Made by a program: the position numbers and the translations under genes. Below are positions 1-8,247 of a stretch of DNA of 64,000 nt, in pieces. The DNA is from Sphingomonas sp. Root720 (GTDB lineage Bacteria > Pseudomonadota > Alphaproteobacteria > Sphingomonadales > Sphingomonadaceae). The stretch's first letter is position 1. Every line of letters starts with the position of its first letter. The stretch lies in the NCBI RefSeq assembly GCF_001428605.1, contig NZ_LMID01000001.1:310001-374000 (forward strand), given 5' to 3'. The notes below the pieces were generated by a model, which saw only the letters and a program-made list of their open reading frames with translations, was not told the DNA's origin and made no database searches.

Positions 1-110
1 TCATCTTCCGCGCCGCGCGTGATGAATTCGAACAGGCCATGGGGCAAGCGGCGGCGCGCCAGCCGTTCGAGATCATGGATATTATAGGCGGGGACGCGCT
101 TGCTGCCCAT
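1..110 (-). CDS. FMN-dependent alpha-hydroxy-acid dehydrogenase, N-terminal fragment
   Basis: Only the first 36 or so codons are inside the window; the gene continues beyond base 1. The ATG at 110-108 opens MGSKRVPAYNIHDLERLARR, and a little further on comes LFEFITRGAED. This order (an N-terminal helix with LARRRLP, then the F-x-F/Y-I-x-x-G-A-x-D segment) is the usual beginning of the lactate/mandelate/glycolate oxidase family, which oxidises 2-hydroxy acids to 2-oxo acids with FMN. The start lies 2 nt after the stop of the ThDP enzyme, so the two are co-transcribed. The family is recognised from the N-terminus alone; the substrate cannot be told. Confidence 0.75.
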   Translation of the reverse strand, partial: MGSKRVPAYNIHDLERLARRRLPHGLFEFITRGAED

Positions 111-112
111 GA

Positions 113-1780
113 TCAGTTCGCCGGCCGCTCGGCCTGCGCATAACGCTGCGTCTCCTTCGATGTCGCGAGTTCCTTGCAGGTTATGAATTCGAGCAGGACG
201 GGCACGCCCGCCTCGGTCTGCGCGATCGCGCGCCTGAGCGCCGGGACGATCTCGGCCGGGTCGGTCACCCGTTCACCATAGCCTCCGAAGGCCCGCGCCA
301 TGGCCGCATAGTCGCCCGAGATGTCGATCGTGCCGAATTTCTCGTGCGAGCGCTTCATGATGTGGGTCTCCATCGCCATGGAGAAATTATTGAACAGGAT
401 CGACAGGATCGGGATTCGTTCGCGCACGCAGGTCTCGAAATCCATGCCGGTGAACCCGATCGCCGCGTCTCCCCACAGGTTGATGCAGAGCTTGTCCGGG
501 TGGGCTACCTTCGCCCCCATGGCGAGGCCGAGACCATATCCAAGCTGCGTGGTCTTACCCCAGCCGAGATAGCCCAGCGGCGTGACGGCCCGCCAGAAAG
601 GCGAAAGCTGATCGCGCGGACTGCCAGCGTCATGGGTGATGACCGTATTCGCCACATCCACGGTCTTCATGAGATCCCCGATCACCCGATAGGGCGTGAT
701 CGGCGTCTCGTCGGACGTCAGCTTCGGCGCCCAGGCCGCCATCCATTCGGCGCGAACCATGTCGATCTCCTCGACCACGGCTGACCAGTCGCGCGCCTTC
801 CCGTCCAGCCGGCGGTCGATCTCCGCGATCAGCGCATCGAGCGTGAGGGCCGCATCGCCCAAAATGCCGATCGTTACGGGAACCTCGTTGTCGAAATGCG
901 CGGGATCGAGCGTCGCATGGATGAACCGCTTGCCGCGCGGCATCGGCACGCCGAACAGCGTTTTGGTGAAGCTGCAGCCGACGCCGAAGATCACATCGGC
1001 ATTGTCGAGGAAATGGCGCACCGTGCGCGGCAGCGCCAAGCCGCCTGAGCCCAGCGACAAGGGATGAGTCTCGTCAAAGGCGCTCTTGCCTTCGAGGCTG
1101 GTCGTGACCGGCGCGCCGAGAGTTTCGGCGAGGCAGCACAACTGCGGCCAGGCCTTGGCATAATGGATGCCCTGGCCAGCATAGATGACCGGACGCTCCG
1201 CTGCGAGCAACATGTCCGCCGCTTCAACGATAGCATCCGGATCGGGGCCGGAGCGTACCTTGCGAACCGGGGTGTAACGCAGCGGTTCGGGCACCTCCTC
1301 GTCCCACATGTCGATCGGCACTTCCACCACGACCGGACCCCCGCGCCCCGAACGAAGCCGGCTGAAAGCACGCCGCATCACATCGGGCAGATGCTTGCCA
1401 GAGACGACCGGCTCGACCGACTTGGAAAAGCTCCGCAGGCTCACCGAAGAGTTGAAATTAGGCTCCACCCACGCCTCGTTGCGGGCATAGCCCATCGGGA
1501 TGACGAGTATCGGAACCGACTCTCCGAACGCCTGCGCCACGGCGCCCATGCCATTCTCGATGCCGGGCCCGTGCTGCATGAAATAGACGCCGATATTCTC
1601 GCCGCTGCTCACGCGCGACATGGCATCCGCCATGTGCCCCGCGACGCGTTCCGAACGGGCGATGATTGAACGGATATCCGCATCGGCGGCGAATTCGGTG
1701 ATCATGTTCACCGGATATCCAAAAATATACTCGACCCCTTCACGCTTCAAAATCTCGGCGATCGCCGCGCCCACCTTCAT
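113..1780 (-). CDS. thiamine-diphosphate-dependent enzyme (acetolactate synthase/2-oxo-acid decarboxylase fold)
   Basis: This 555-residue protein has the three-domain order of the ThDP superfamily: an N-terminal PYR domain, a central domain, and a C-terminal PP domain. Glu44, in the segment ARSERVAGHMADA, sits where the cofactor-activating glutamate of the family lies. The PP motif runs from G437-D438 to N464-N465, the expected GD-x(25)-NN pattern that binds Mg-ThDP. The next gene encodes an FMN 2-hydroxy-acid dehydrogenase 2 nt downstream. The pair could therefore oxidise a 2-hydroxy acid and then decarboxylate or cleave the 2-oxo acid, as MdlB and MdlC do for mandelate. A 2-hydroxyacyl-CoA lyase or carboligase role is an alternative. 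The family is secure; the reaction is not. Confidence 0.85.
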   Translation of the reverse strand: MKVGAAIAEILKREGVEYIFGYPVNMITEFAADADIRSIIARSERVAGHMADAMSRVSSGENIGVYFMQHGPGIENGMGAVAQAFGESVPILVIPMGYARNEAWVEPNFNSSVSLRSFSKSVEPVVSGKHLPDVMRRAFSRLRSGRGGPVVVEVPIDMWDEEVPEPLRYTPVRKVRSGPDPDAIVEAADMLLAAERPVIYAGQGIHYAKAWPQLCCLAETLGAPVTTSLEGKSAFDETHPLSLGSGGLALPRTVRHFLDNADVIFGVGCSFTKTLFGVPMPRGKRFIHATLDPAHFDNEVPVTIGILGDAALTLDALIAEIDRRLDGKARDWSAVVEEIDMVRAEWMAAWAPKLTSDETPITPYRVIGDLMKTVDVANTVITHDAGSPRDQLSPFWRAVTPLGYLGWGKTTQLGYGLGLAMGAKVAHPDKLCINLWGDAAIGFTGMDFETCVRERIPILSILFNNFSMAMETHIMKRSHEKFGTIDISGDYAAMARAFGGYGERVTDPAEIVPALRRAIAQTEAGVPVLLEFITCKELATSKETQRYAQAERPAN

Positions 1781-1875
1781 CGTTCGGGTCTCCGTCTCAT
1801 GTGATGCCGAGGGGATAATGTTGCGAGCCGCCCGATCCCCTACCCGCTTCGGGTGGACGGCACGGGAAGCGCCAC

Positions 1876-1909
1876 CAAAAGAAAGGGCCGACGGGATACC
1901 CGCCAGCCC
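1876..1909 (-). terminator. intrinsic terminator after the first TonB receptor
   Basis: GGGC at 1885-1888 pairs with GCCC at 1906-1909, and inside it CGGG 1892-1895 pairs with CCCG 1899-1902. Read on the minus strand, the hairpin is followed at once by TTTCTTTT (1884-1877). It lies about 25 nt after the receptor stop codon, in the 154-nt gap before the ThDP gene. It probably separates the receptor transcript from the ThDP/FMN pair. Confidence 0.55.
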
Positions 1910-1934
1910 TCCAAGGCAGTCGCCCCCTTGCTAC

Positions 1935-4157
1935 TCAGTAGTCGAAGTTCAAACGCAGGCCGACCGTTCTCGGCGAAGCGTAGACCTCGCGCTGGGTGAA
2001 GCCGGTGACGTTGATCACGAGCGTCCGGTAGCGCTTGTCGAGCAGGTTGTTGCCGAAAGCGCTCAGGCGAAGCTGCGGCGTGATCTTGTAGGCCACCATC
2101 GCCTCAAGCAAGCCGAGCGGCTTCTCGATCGAGTTGAGATCAGTCTTGTTGTTGTCGGCGGCATGGAAGAAGCGCGACCGCCAATTATAGCCGACATGCA
2201 GCGAGAAGGGATCCACATCATAGTCCGCCGCGATGTAGAAGCTGTTCCGCGGTGCGAACTGCATACGGTTTCCGCTGAAGTCGACCGTCGCGTTGAACAC
2301 ATAGTTGCGATATTTCGCATTGAGATGTGAGTAGTTGGCCGTTAGGCGCAATTCTGGCGTGATCTGGAACTGGGTTTCCAGCTCGACGCCCGTTATGCGG
2401 CTCTTGGCAGCATTGTTGATGACATTGATGCTCTGACCGTTGACGGTGATGAAACGCAGCGTCTGGAGGTCGCTATAGTCCATCCGGAACACCGCGAGGT
2501 TCGCGCGGATGCGGTTGTCCAGGAAGCGGCTCTTGATGCCGACTTCATAGGATTTCACATCCTCGGGCCGCACCGTCTGACTCGCCGAAAGAGGCGTCAG
2601 CGCATTATACTGGAAGCCGCCCGATTTGTAACCAGTCGCGAAGGATGCATAGGCCATGACGGCCGGGGTGAACTGATATTTGACGGACGCGGTGGGATCG
2701 AACGAAGTGAACGTCTTCGTCGGCAGGCTGAGCTGATAGGGAATGAAGATCAGCGGTCCGCGATCATTGGTAAGCTGATAATCCGCCTGCTTCCGGTCGC
2801 GGCTATAGCGTGCGCCCGCCGTCACCGTAAGCTGATCGGTCGGCTTCCAGTCGATCTGTCCGAAGGCGGCATAGCTCTTCGTATCTAGGTCGAAATCGAC
2901 GCGCCGGTTCAGAGTGCCGCCCGCCAGCGCGCCGTTACGGCTGCTGGGTCCATAATAGTTCGTATCGAAGCGACGGACCTTTTCCTGACCATAATAGAGG
3001 CCAACCAAGCCGCTAAACTGGCCGAACGTGCCGGTTGCGCGCAGTTCCTCAGAGAATTGCGACGATTTCTCGCCGATATCCGAATTGAAGAAGAACTGGT
3101 TCGACGCATCGGCATCATAGAATTCGTACAGGCTGTTATGCTGATAGGCCGTGATAGAGGTGAGGTCGACCCTGTCGAGCGACACGTTCAGCGTGGCCGA
3201 TCCGCCGGGTTGCCGCTTGCGCAGATAGGACGGATCGTTGCCGATCAACGTGAACGGATTGTCCGGATAATCGGGCGACACCACGCCCGGCGCCAGCGTC
3301 GTCACCGGACGCGTATTGTTGAAGTCGTTCATGTGCAGCGCGAGCGGCGTCGCATTCTGCCACTTGTAGAAGGCGTCAAGCTTCAGGCTGGCATTTTCGC
3401 CGAGATCGAACTTCAGCTTGCTGTCGATGCCCCAGTTCTTATTGCCGCCGCCGCGCTGGCCGGGAATGGTGAGGTAGCGCGCCCAACCTTCACGCTGGCG
3501 ATAGACGCCCGATATCGAGCCATAGACCCCTTCGCCCACTTGGCCCGAGATCGAACCGGTGGTGCCATAGAACCAGTCTCCGCTGGTTTCGCCACGGCCG
3601 ACCTCCGCCATGGCGCGCGCCCGGAATTCGGGCCCTGGCTCGCGGGTCGTGACCGAAATTGCGCCACCGATGGTGTTCTTGCCATAGATCGTGCCCTGCG
3701 GTCCGCGCAGCACCTCGATGCGATCGACGTCGAACAGGTCTAGATCGAGGCCGCTTAGGCGGGCCTGATAGACGCCGTCGACGAAGATACCGATCGACGT
3801 GTCGGTGCCTGGATCGAAATTGCGGTTACCTATGCCGCGGATATAGACGAACGGGATCGAGGCATCCGCCTTCTCGAAATACAGATTCGGCGCCTGGCGA
3901 CTGACGTCGGCCAAGCTGATGCCGCCCGCGCGTGCCAGCGCATCGCCCGTCACGGCAGTGATGGAAACTGGAACCGCCTGCAGCGATTCCGAACGCTTTC
4001 TCGCGGTAACGACGATATCCTGAATGCTGTTCGCCGACGGCGCTTCGCCCGCCGGTGCCGCCGCGGCCTGCGCCAGCGCAGCCTGCGGACCTAGCAGCAA
4101 GCTGCCGACCGCCAGCGTATATAGGCTCACCCGCACAAAGTGATTGGTGCTTTCCAT
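1935..4157 (-). CDS. TonB-dependent outer-membrane receptor
   Basis: The 740-residue protein starts with a Sec signal peptide (hydrophobic residues 13-29, cleavage expected near ALA-QA). A plug domain follows, with SIQDIVVTARKR at about 44-55 and later EVLRGPQGTIYGKNTIGGAI, the classic plug signature. The rest is a beta-barrel rich in alternating aromatic residues, ending in ...LRLNFDY with the terminal aromatic needed for outer-membrane insertion. Such receptors import bulky or poorly diffusing nutrients using TonB-ExbBD energy; in sphingomonads they commonly sit beside catabolic genes. The ATG has a strong GGGGAGG ribosome-binding site. The gene is divergent from the FAH/MFS operon, which suggests it imports that operon's substrate (inference). 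Confidence 0.93.
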   Translation of the reverse strand: MESTNHFVRVSLYTLAVGSLLLGPQAALAQAAAAPAGEAPSANSIQDIVVTARKRSESLQAVPVSITAVTGDALARAGGISLADVSRQAPNLYFEKADASIPFVYIRGIGNRNFDPGTDTSIGIFVDGVYQARLSGLDLDLFDVDRIEVLRGPQGTIYGKNTIGGAISVTTREPGPEFRARAMAEVGRGETSGDWFYGTTGSISGQVGEGVYGSISGVYRQREGWARYLTIPGQRGGGNKNWGIDSKLKFDLGENASLKLDAFYKWQNATPLALHMNDFNNTRPVTTLAPGVVSPDYPDNPFTLIGNDPSYLRKRQPGGSATLNVSLDRVDLTSITAYQHNSLYEFYDADASNQFFFNSDIGEKSSQFSEELRATGTFGQFSGLVGLYYGQEKVRRFDTNYYGPSSRNGALAGGTLNRRVDFDLDTKSYAAFGQIDWKPTDQLTVTAGARYSRDRKQADYQLTNDRGPLIFIPYQLSLPTKTFTSFDPTASVKYQFTPAVMAYASFATGYKSGGFQYNALTPLSASQTVRPEDVKSYEVGIKSRFLDNRIRANLAVFRMDYSDLQTLRFITVNGQSINVINNAAKSRITGVELETQFQITPELRLTANYSHLNAKYRNYVFNATVDFSGNRMQFAPRNSFYIAADYDVDPFSLHVGYNWRSRFFHAADNNKTDLNSIEKPLGLLEAMVAYKITPQLRLSAFGNNLLDKRYRTLVINVTGFTQREVYASPRTVGLRLNFDY

Positions 4158-4780
4158 AGCTATCCCCTCCCCATTCCTTCATCGCGAGCCTCGTTTGTGC
4201 TCGCCTTGCTGGGACATTGAGAATGACAAGTCCTCATTAGCCGAATGCCCCCCTTCACGGGTGGTGGCCGCAATCGACATGTTCTGCAGTTGAGGATCCT
4301 ACCCACCAATCGAAATCGCGCGATATTCGAAACCCGGGAAGCGGGATACGCCAAAGTCCAGATCAACATCGCGCGATTGACCAGTGTGAGGGAGGTATCC
4401 ATGACGATGTAGCAACCGTCGACGATCGCTATTCTCGGCGCGACAGGCCTTACGGACGCGCGCTGGTCCGTAATTTCACGCGCGCGATGTTAGACGAGAT
4501 CCTGTGGCGTTCGCCCATGTGCGCGGCGGACGCCGCGGCTTCGAGGAGCGTCAGATTCAGGAGCTGATCGCCATGTTTCGTCATTCTGATCGGCGTGGAC
4601 TGGTCGGAAACGGCAATGTCCGCCGCATGATATTGCAGCGTAAACCCGCGATTTGGACTTTGCAGCCCGCGCGTCGCTTGCCACCTGAACCAGGCATCCT
4701 TTGCAGCCACCCGAGCAAGGGGGGGAAACCGATATCGCCCTTGTTCAGACACGGTGCGATCAGCGAGAGGAACGCCAAAA
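4158..4780. other. gene-free divergent intergenic region with a decayed gene remnant
   Basis: These 623 bases separate the TonB receptor from the FAH-family gene and should hold the promoters of both. A G/C-rich stretch at about 4245-4265 (CACGGGTGGTGG) resembles hairpin elements at other intergenic sites here. A ribosome-binding site followed by a broken NAD(P)-binding start lies at 4391-4460 and is listed separately. The open frames on both strands in 4490-4780 show no motif I recognise. I see no convincing operator. Confidence 0.5.
4401..4567 (+). pseudogene. remnant of an NAD(P)-binding (NmrA/epimerase-like) protein
   Basis: An ATG at 4401 has a good GGGAGG ribosome-binding site 5-6 nt upstream, but the third codon is followed by an in-frame TAG at 4410. 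Read through, the frame gives QPSTIAILGATGLT, a textbook Rossmann start (GATGxTG). One missing base near 4453 then restores GRALVRNFTRAMLDEIL, the expected continuation. The frame ends at a TGA at 4565-4567 and nothing recognisable follows. The likeliest history is a CAG-to-TAG nonsense change, a 1-bp deletion, and loss of the rest of the gene. Chance resemblance is possible because the fragment is short, but the ribosome-binding site plus motif argue against it. Confidence 0.4.
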
Positions 4781-5746
4781 ATGCGACTTGTCACCTACCG
4801 CGCCGGCGGATTTCCAGCCGGCAGACTGGGCGTGATGCTGGATCGGCAAGGCCTTGTGCTCGATGCGCAGGCGGCGCACCAGCGCAGCATTGGCAGCCCG
4901 CATCCGCATTTCGGCTCGATGCTGGATCTGATCGAGGGCGGCGATGCGGCGCTCGCGGCGCTGCGCAGCCTCGTAAAGGCGCATGACCCGGCCGATGAGG
5001 TAACGCTCGCCGGCACAGGCGATCTACTAGCGCCCATCCCGCTTCCTCCCCAAATGCGCGATTGTCTGTGCTTCAAGGAGCATATCGTCAACGCGATCGA
5101 CCGCCGAAACCTGATCGATGGACGGGCTGAGCGCACGCCTGAGCAACACGCGAAGATCGATCATTTCTTCAGTACGCGGCCCTATTGGTACAAATGCAAC
5201 CGCTTCGCCTTCGTCGGGCCCGATACCGTCGTGAAATGGCCTCCCTTTTCGTTACGGATGGATTACGAACTCGAAGTCGCGGTGGTGATCGGAAAGACCG
5301 GCCGCAATATCTCCAAGAACGATGCGAACACCCATATCTTCGGCTACACGATTTTCAACGATCTGAGCGCGCGGGACGTTCAGCCCGATGAAATGCTGGC
5401 GCTGGGCCCGGCCCGCAGCAAAGATTTCGATGGGGCCAACATCATCGGCCCATGTATCGTCACCGCCGACGCATTCGATCCGATCAACGCGAAGATGACG
5501 TCGCGGATCAATGGGGTCGTACAGGGAGGCGGGGTGATGGGATCGATGCAATATTCCTTCGCGGACCTAATCGCCTTCATCTCGATGAGCGAGACGCTGC
5601 ACGCGGGCGAACTGCTCGGCTCGGGTACCATCGGCACGGGTTGCGGGCTCGAAACCGGCCGCCTGCTCGAAACTGGCGATATCGTCGAGCTTGAAGTCGA
5701 AGGCATCGGCATCCTGCGTAACCAAATCGTGGCGACGCATGGCTGA
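4781..5746 (+). CDS. fumarylacetoacetate hydrolase-family protein
   Basis: From the ATG at 4781 the protein has 321 residues, a normal size for the bacterial FAH fold. The metal-binding glutamates are in DYELEVAVVIG (E163, E165), the aspartate is in IFNDLSARDVQ (D194), and the K-x-F-D stretch (K214-D217) follows. The family hydrolyses C-C bonds of acylpyruvates or decarboxylates and isomerises 2-oxo-enoates with Mg2+. Its role here is probably a late ring-fission or keto-acid cleavage step (inference). The frame is open upstream to 4754, but homology begins with MRLVTYR. The stop overlaps the MFS start by 8 nt, so the two are translationally coupled. Confidence 0.88.
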   Translation: MRLVTYRAGGFPAGRLGVMLDRQGLVLDAQAAHQRSIGSPHPHFGSMLDLIEGGDAALAALRSLVKAHDPADEVTLAGTGDLLAPIPLPPQMRDCLCFKEHIVNAIDRRNLIDGRAERTPEQHAKIDHFFSTRPYWYKCNRFAFVGPDTVVKWPPFSLRMDYELEVAVVIGKTGRNISKNDANTHIFGYTIFNDLSARDVQPDEMLALGPARSKDFDGANIIGPCIVTADAFDPINAKMTSRINGVVQGGGVMGSMQYSFADLIAFISMSETLHAGELLGSGTIGTGCGLETGRLLETGDIVELEVEGIGILRNQIVATHG

Positions 5747-7064
5747 GGCCGCGCAGCCATCCGCGCGCCCTCAGGCTTATCAAGGCCTGAAAATGGCGGT
5801 TTTCATCCTGCTGCTCTGCCAGATCATCAGCTATGTCGATCGCAGCGCGGTATCGGTGCTCCTGCCGGAGATCAAAAAGGAATTCGGCGCTAGCGATGCC
5901 GAGCTCGGCCTGCTGAGCGGCCTCGCCTTCACCGCATCCTATGCGCTGGTCGGCCTGTGGGTGGCACGCGTGGCCGATCGGGGTAACCGGCGGAACATCA
6001 TTGCGCTTGCCGTCCTGGTCTGGAGCGTGATGACGGCGCTCACCGGCGGCGCCACCAGCTTCCTGATCTTACTGCTCGCGCGGATCGGCGTCGGCGCCGG
6101 GGAATCGGGCTGCGTGCCGCCCACCCATTCGATGTTCGCCGATATGTTTCCGCTGAAAGAACGGGTAGCGGTCCTGTCCATCTATTCCGCCGGTCAGCCG
6201 CTCGGCGCGATGATCGGCCTCTCGTTAGGCGGCTGGCTGTCGCAGATCGTCGGCTGGCGGGAAACCTTCTACATCTTCGGTGTGGCCGGGGTGCTGCTCG
6301 TGCCGATCGTGCTGATGTGGGTTTCGGAGCCGCAGCGCAGCCACTCCGCGGCCGCGCCCGGCTCCTCCAATATCTGGGCCGATCTCAAGCTGCTCTTCGG
6401 TCGGAAATCCTACGCCTACCTCCTCGCCGGTCTTGCCTTTTCGGGGTTCCCGGTGGGCGGCCTCGTCGCATGGCTACCCTCCTTCTATGCCCGCACTTTC
6501 CATGTCGGCGTGGGAGAGATCGGCACCTATTTCGGCCTCGCCTACGGGATCGGTTCGATGACCGGCATCCTGATCGGCGGCCTGATCGCGACGCCGCTCG
6601 TCGTCAAGGATACGCGCTGGGCACTCTTCATCCCAATCGGCGGCTATATCGTCGCCTCGCCCTTCATATTGGCGTCGCTATTCGTTCCGTCCTTTCACCT
6701 CGCGGTCGGCCTGCTGTTCATAGGCTTCGCGATCCTCACCTCGGGCTTTGGATCGGTCTATGCCCTGATCCAGACGGTCGTGCCGTCCACCCTGCGCGCG
6801 CTCGCCGTGGCGCTCACGATCCTGGCGTCGAACTTGATCGGCGTCGGCCTCGGCCCGGTCGTGGTCGGCACCGTAAGCGATATAGCCCAGGCCAACGGCT
6901 TTGCCGACGCGCTGCGGATCGGCCTGCTGGCCGGAATGCTCTTTTACCCGTTCCCGCCCGTTTTCTACCTCTTCGGTACCCGCCACGTCGCCGCCGACAT
7001 CGCATCCGAGCAGAGCAGCAGCGCCGCTGCCTTGCCGGCGGACATGCGCCCTGCGGCCGCCTGA
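5739..7064 (+). CDS. major facilitator superfamily transporter
   Basis: The protein has 441 residues with twelve predicted membrane segments. It has the MFS loop 2-3 signature as VARVADRGNRR and a charged first helix ending in SYVDRSAVSVLLPEI, typical of the spinster-like/aromatic-acid branch common in sphingomonads. The ATG at 5739 lies inside the last codons of the FAH gene; its frame begins MAEAAQPSARPQAYQ. It would carry the operon's substrate or an acidic intermediate across the inner membrane, following TonB-dependent entry. The substrate cannot be predicted from sequence. Confidence 0.9.
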   Translation: MAEAAQPSARPQAYQGLKMAVFILLLCQIISYVDRSAVSVLLPEIKKEFGASDAELGLLSGLAFTASYALVGLWVARVADRGNRRNIIALAVLVWSVMTALTGGATSFLILLLARIGVGAGESGCVPPTHSMFADMFPLKERVAVLSIYSAGQPLGAMIGLSLGGWLSQIVGWRETFYIFGVAGVLLVPIVLMWVSEPQRSHSAAAPGSSNIWADLKLLFGRKSYAYLLAGLAFSGFPVGGLVAWLPSFYARTFHVGVGEIGTYFGLAYGIGSMTGILIGGLIATPLVVKDTRWALFIPIGGYIVASPFILASLFVPSFHLAVGLLFIGFAILTSGFGSVYALIQTVVPSTLRALAVALTILASNLIGVGLGPVVVGTVSDIAQANGFADALRIGLLAGMLFYPFPPVFYLFGTRHVAADIASEQSSSAAALPADMRPAAA

Positions 7065-7085
7065 CCCATTCAAGGAAAAATCGTC

Positions 7086-8198
7086 ATGTCTAAAGGACCA
7101 TTGGAAGGACTGCGCGTAATCGAGTTCGCCGGCATCGGCCCGGGGCCTTTCTGCGCCATGCTGCTGAGCGATCTCGGCGCAGAGGTTTTGCGAATCGAGC
7201 GCCCGGAGATGCCCCGGCGCACTGCAGCCGAAGTCACGCGACGCGGGCGTCCTGTCCTCCGCCTGGACCTGAAGGATCCGGCGGCGGTCGATACCGCGCT
7301 CGGGCTCGTCGAGAATTCGGATGCACTGATCGAGGGATTTCGGCCGGGCGTGATGGAACGGCTTGGGCTCGGGCCGAATGCGTGCCTGAAGCGCAACCCG
7401 GCGCTCGTTTACGGCCGGATGACCGGCTATGGGCAGACGGGCCCGCTCGCCCAGCGCGCCGGCCATGACATCAACTATATCTCGATCTCGGGTGCCCTGA
7501 GCGCGATCGGGACGACCGATCACATTACGCCCCCGCTCAATCTGGTCGGCGATTATGGCGGCGGCGCGATGTTCCTCACGGTCGGCCTGCTGGCAGGTGT
7601 CTTGCACGCCCGCACGACTGGCACCGGCCAAGTGGTCGATGCCGCCATGAGCGACGGCGCTGCCGCCCTGATGAGCCAGATCTACGGCTTCCTGGCCGAT
7701 GGGCGATGGCAGGATGAACGCGCTACCAATTTTCTTGACGGCACCGCGCCCTATTATGGAACCTATCGCTGCGCCGACGGCGAGTTTCTCGCGGTCGGCT
7801 GTATCGAGCCGCAATTCTATCAGACCTTCTTCGAGCGGATCGGCGTCGCCGCGCCTTTGGACGAGCGCAACGATCGATCGTGCTGGCCTGCACTGCGGTT
7901 GCGGACGGAGGCAGCGATCGCGGGCAAACCTCTTCAACACTGGGCGGATATGTTCGCCGATGTCGATGCCTGCGTCGCACCCGTCCTGTCGATGCGCGAC
8001 GCTCCGAACCATCCGCACAATATCGCCAGGGGGTCGTTCACCGTCGTCGACGGCGTAACCCAGCCGAGCCCCCTTCCCCGATTCTCGGTAACGCCCGGCG
8101 CGATCCAGAAACACGATGGAGACTGCCGCGACATCCTCGCCCGTCGGGGGCTGTCGCAGGAAGGGATCGCCCGTCTTTACGCCGCAGGTGCGCTGTGA
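7086..8198 (+). CDS. alpha-methylacyl-CoA racemase (CaiB/BaiF fold)
   Basis: The 370-residue protein is a type III CoA-transferase fold whose details match the racemase branch. It has [20 protein letters not shown] at the CoA-binding start, AGHDINYI with H127, NLVGDYGGG with D156, and [12 protein letters not shown] with E241. H126, D156 and E241 are the acid/base residues of the mycobacterial enzyme MCR, so the key positions are kept. The enzyme epimerises the 2-methyl carbon of branched acyl-CoAs so that an (S)-specific acyl-CoA dehydrogenase can act. That fits the dehydrogenase-rich operon across the convergent junction and points to an alpha-methyl-branched (isoprenoid or steroid-type) side chain. 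A simple CoA-transferase role is less likely. Confidence 0.85.
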   Translation: MSKGPLEGLRVIEFAGIGPGPFCAMLLSDLGAEVLRIERPEMPRRTAAEVTRRGRPVLRLDLKDPAAVDTALGLVENSDALIEGFRPGVMERLGLGPNACLKRNPALVYGRMTGYGQTGPLAQRAGHDINYISISGALSAIGTTDHITPPLNLVGDYGGGAMFLTVGLLAGVLHARTTGTGQVVDAAMSDGAAALMSQIYGFLADGRWQDERATNFLDGTAPYYGTYRCADGEFLAVGCIEPQFYQTFFERIGVAAPLDERNDRSCWPALRLRTEAAIAGKPLQHWADMFADVDACVAPVLSMRDAPNHPHNIARGSFTVVDGVTQPSPLPRFSVTPGAIQKHDGDCRDILARRGLSQEGIARLYAAGAL

Positions 8199-8247
8199 CC
8201 ACAGGCCTGCATGCCCCCTGCCGAACGGAGGACACACCATCATACGC

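Noticed and set aside
4450-4794. Minus-strand 114-codon frame upstream of the FAH gene
   Set aside because: No motif I recognise, and its start lies inside the FAH coding sequence; kept only as part of the intergenic description.
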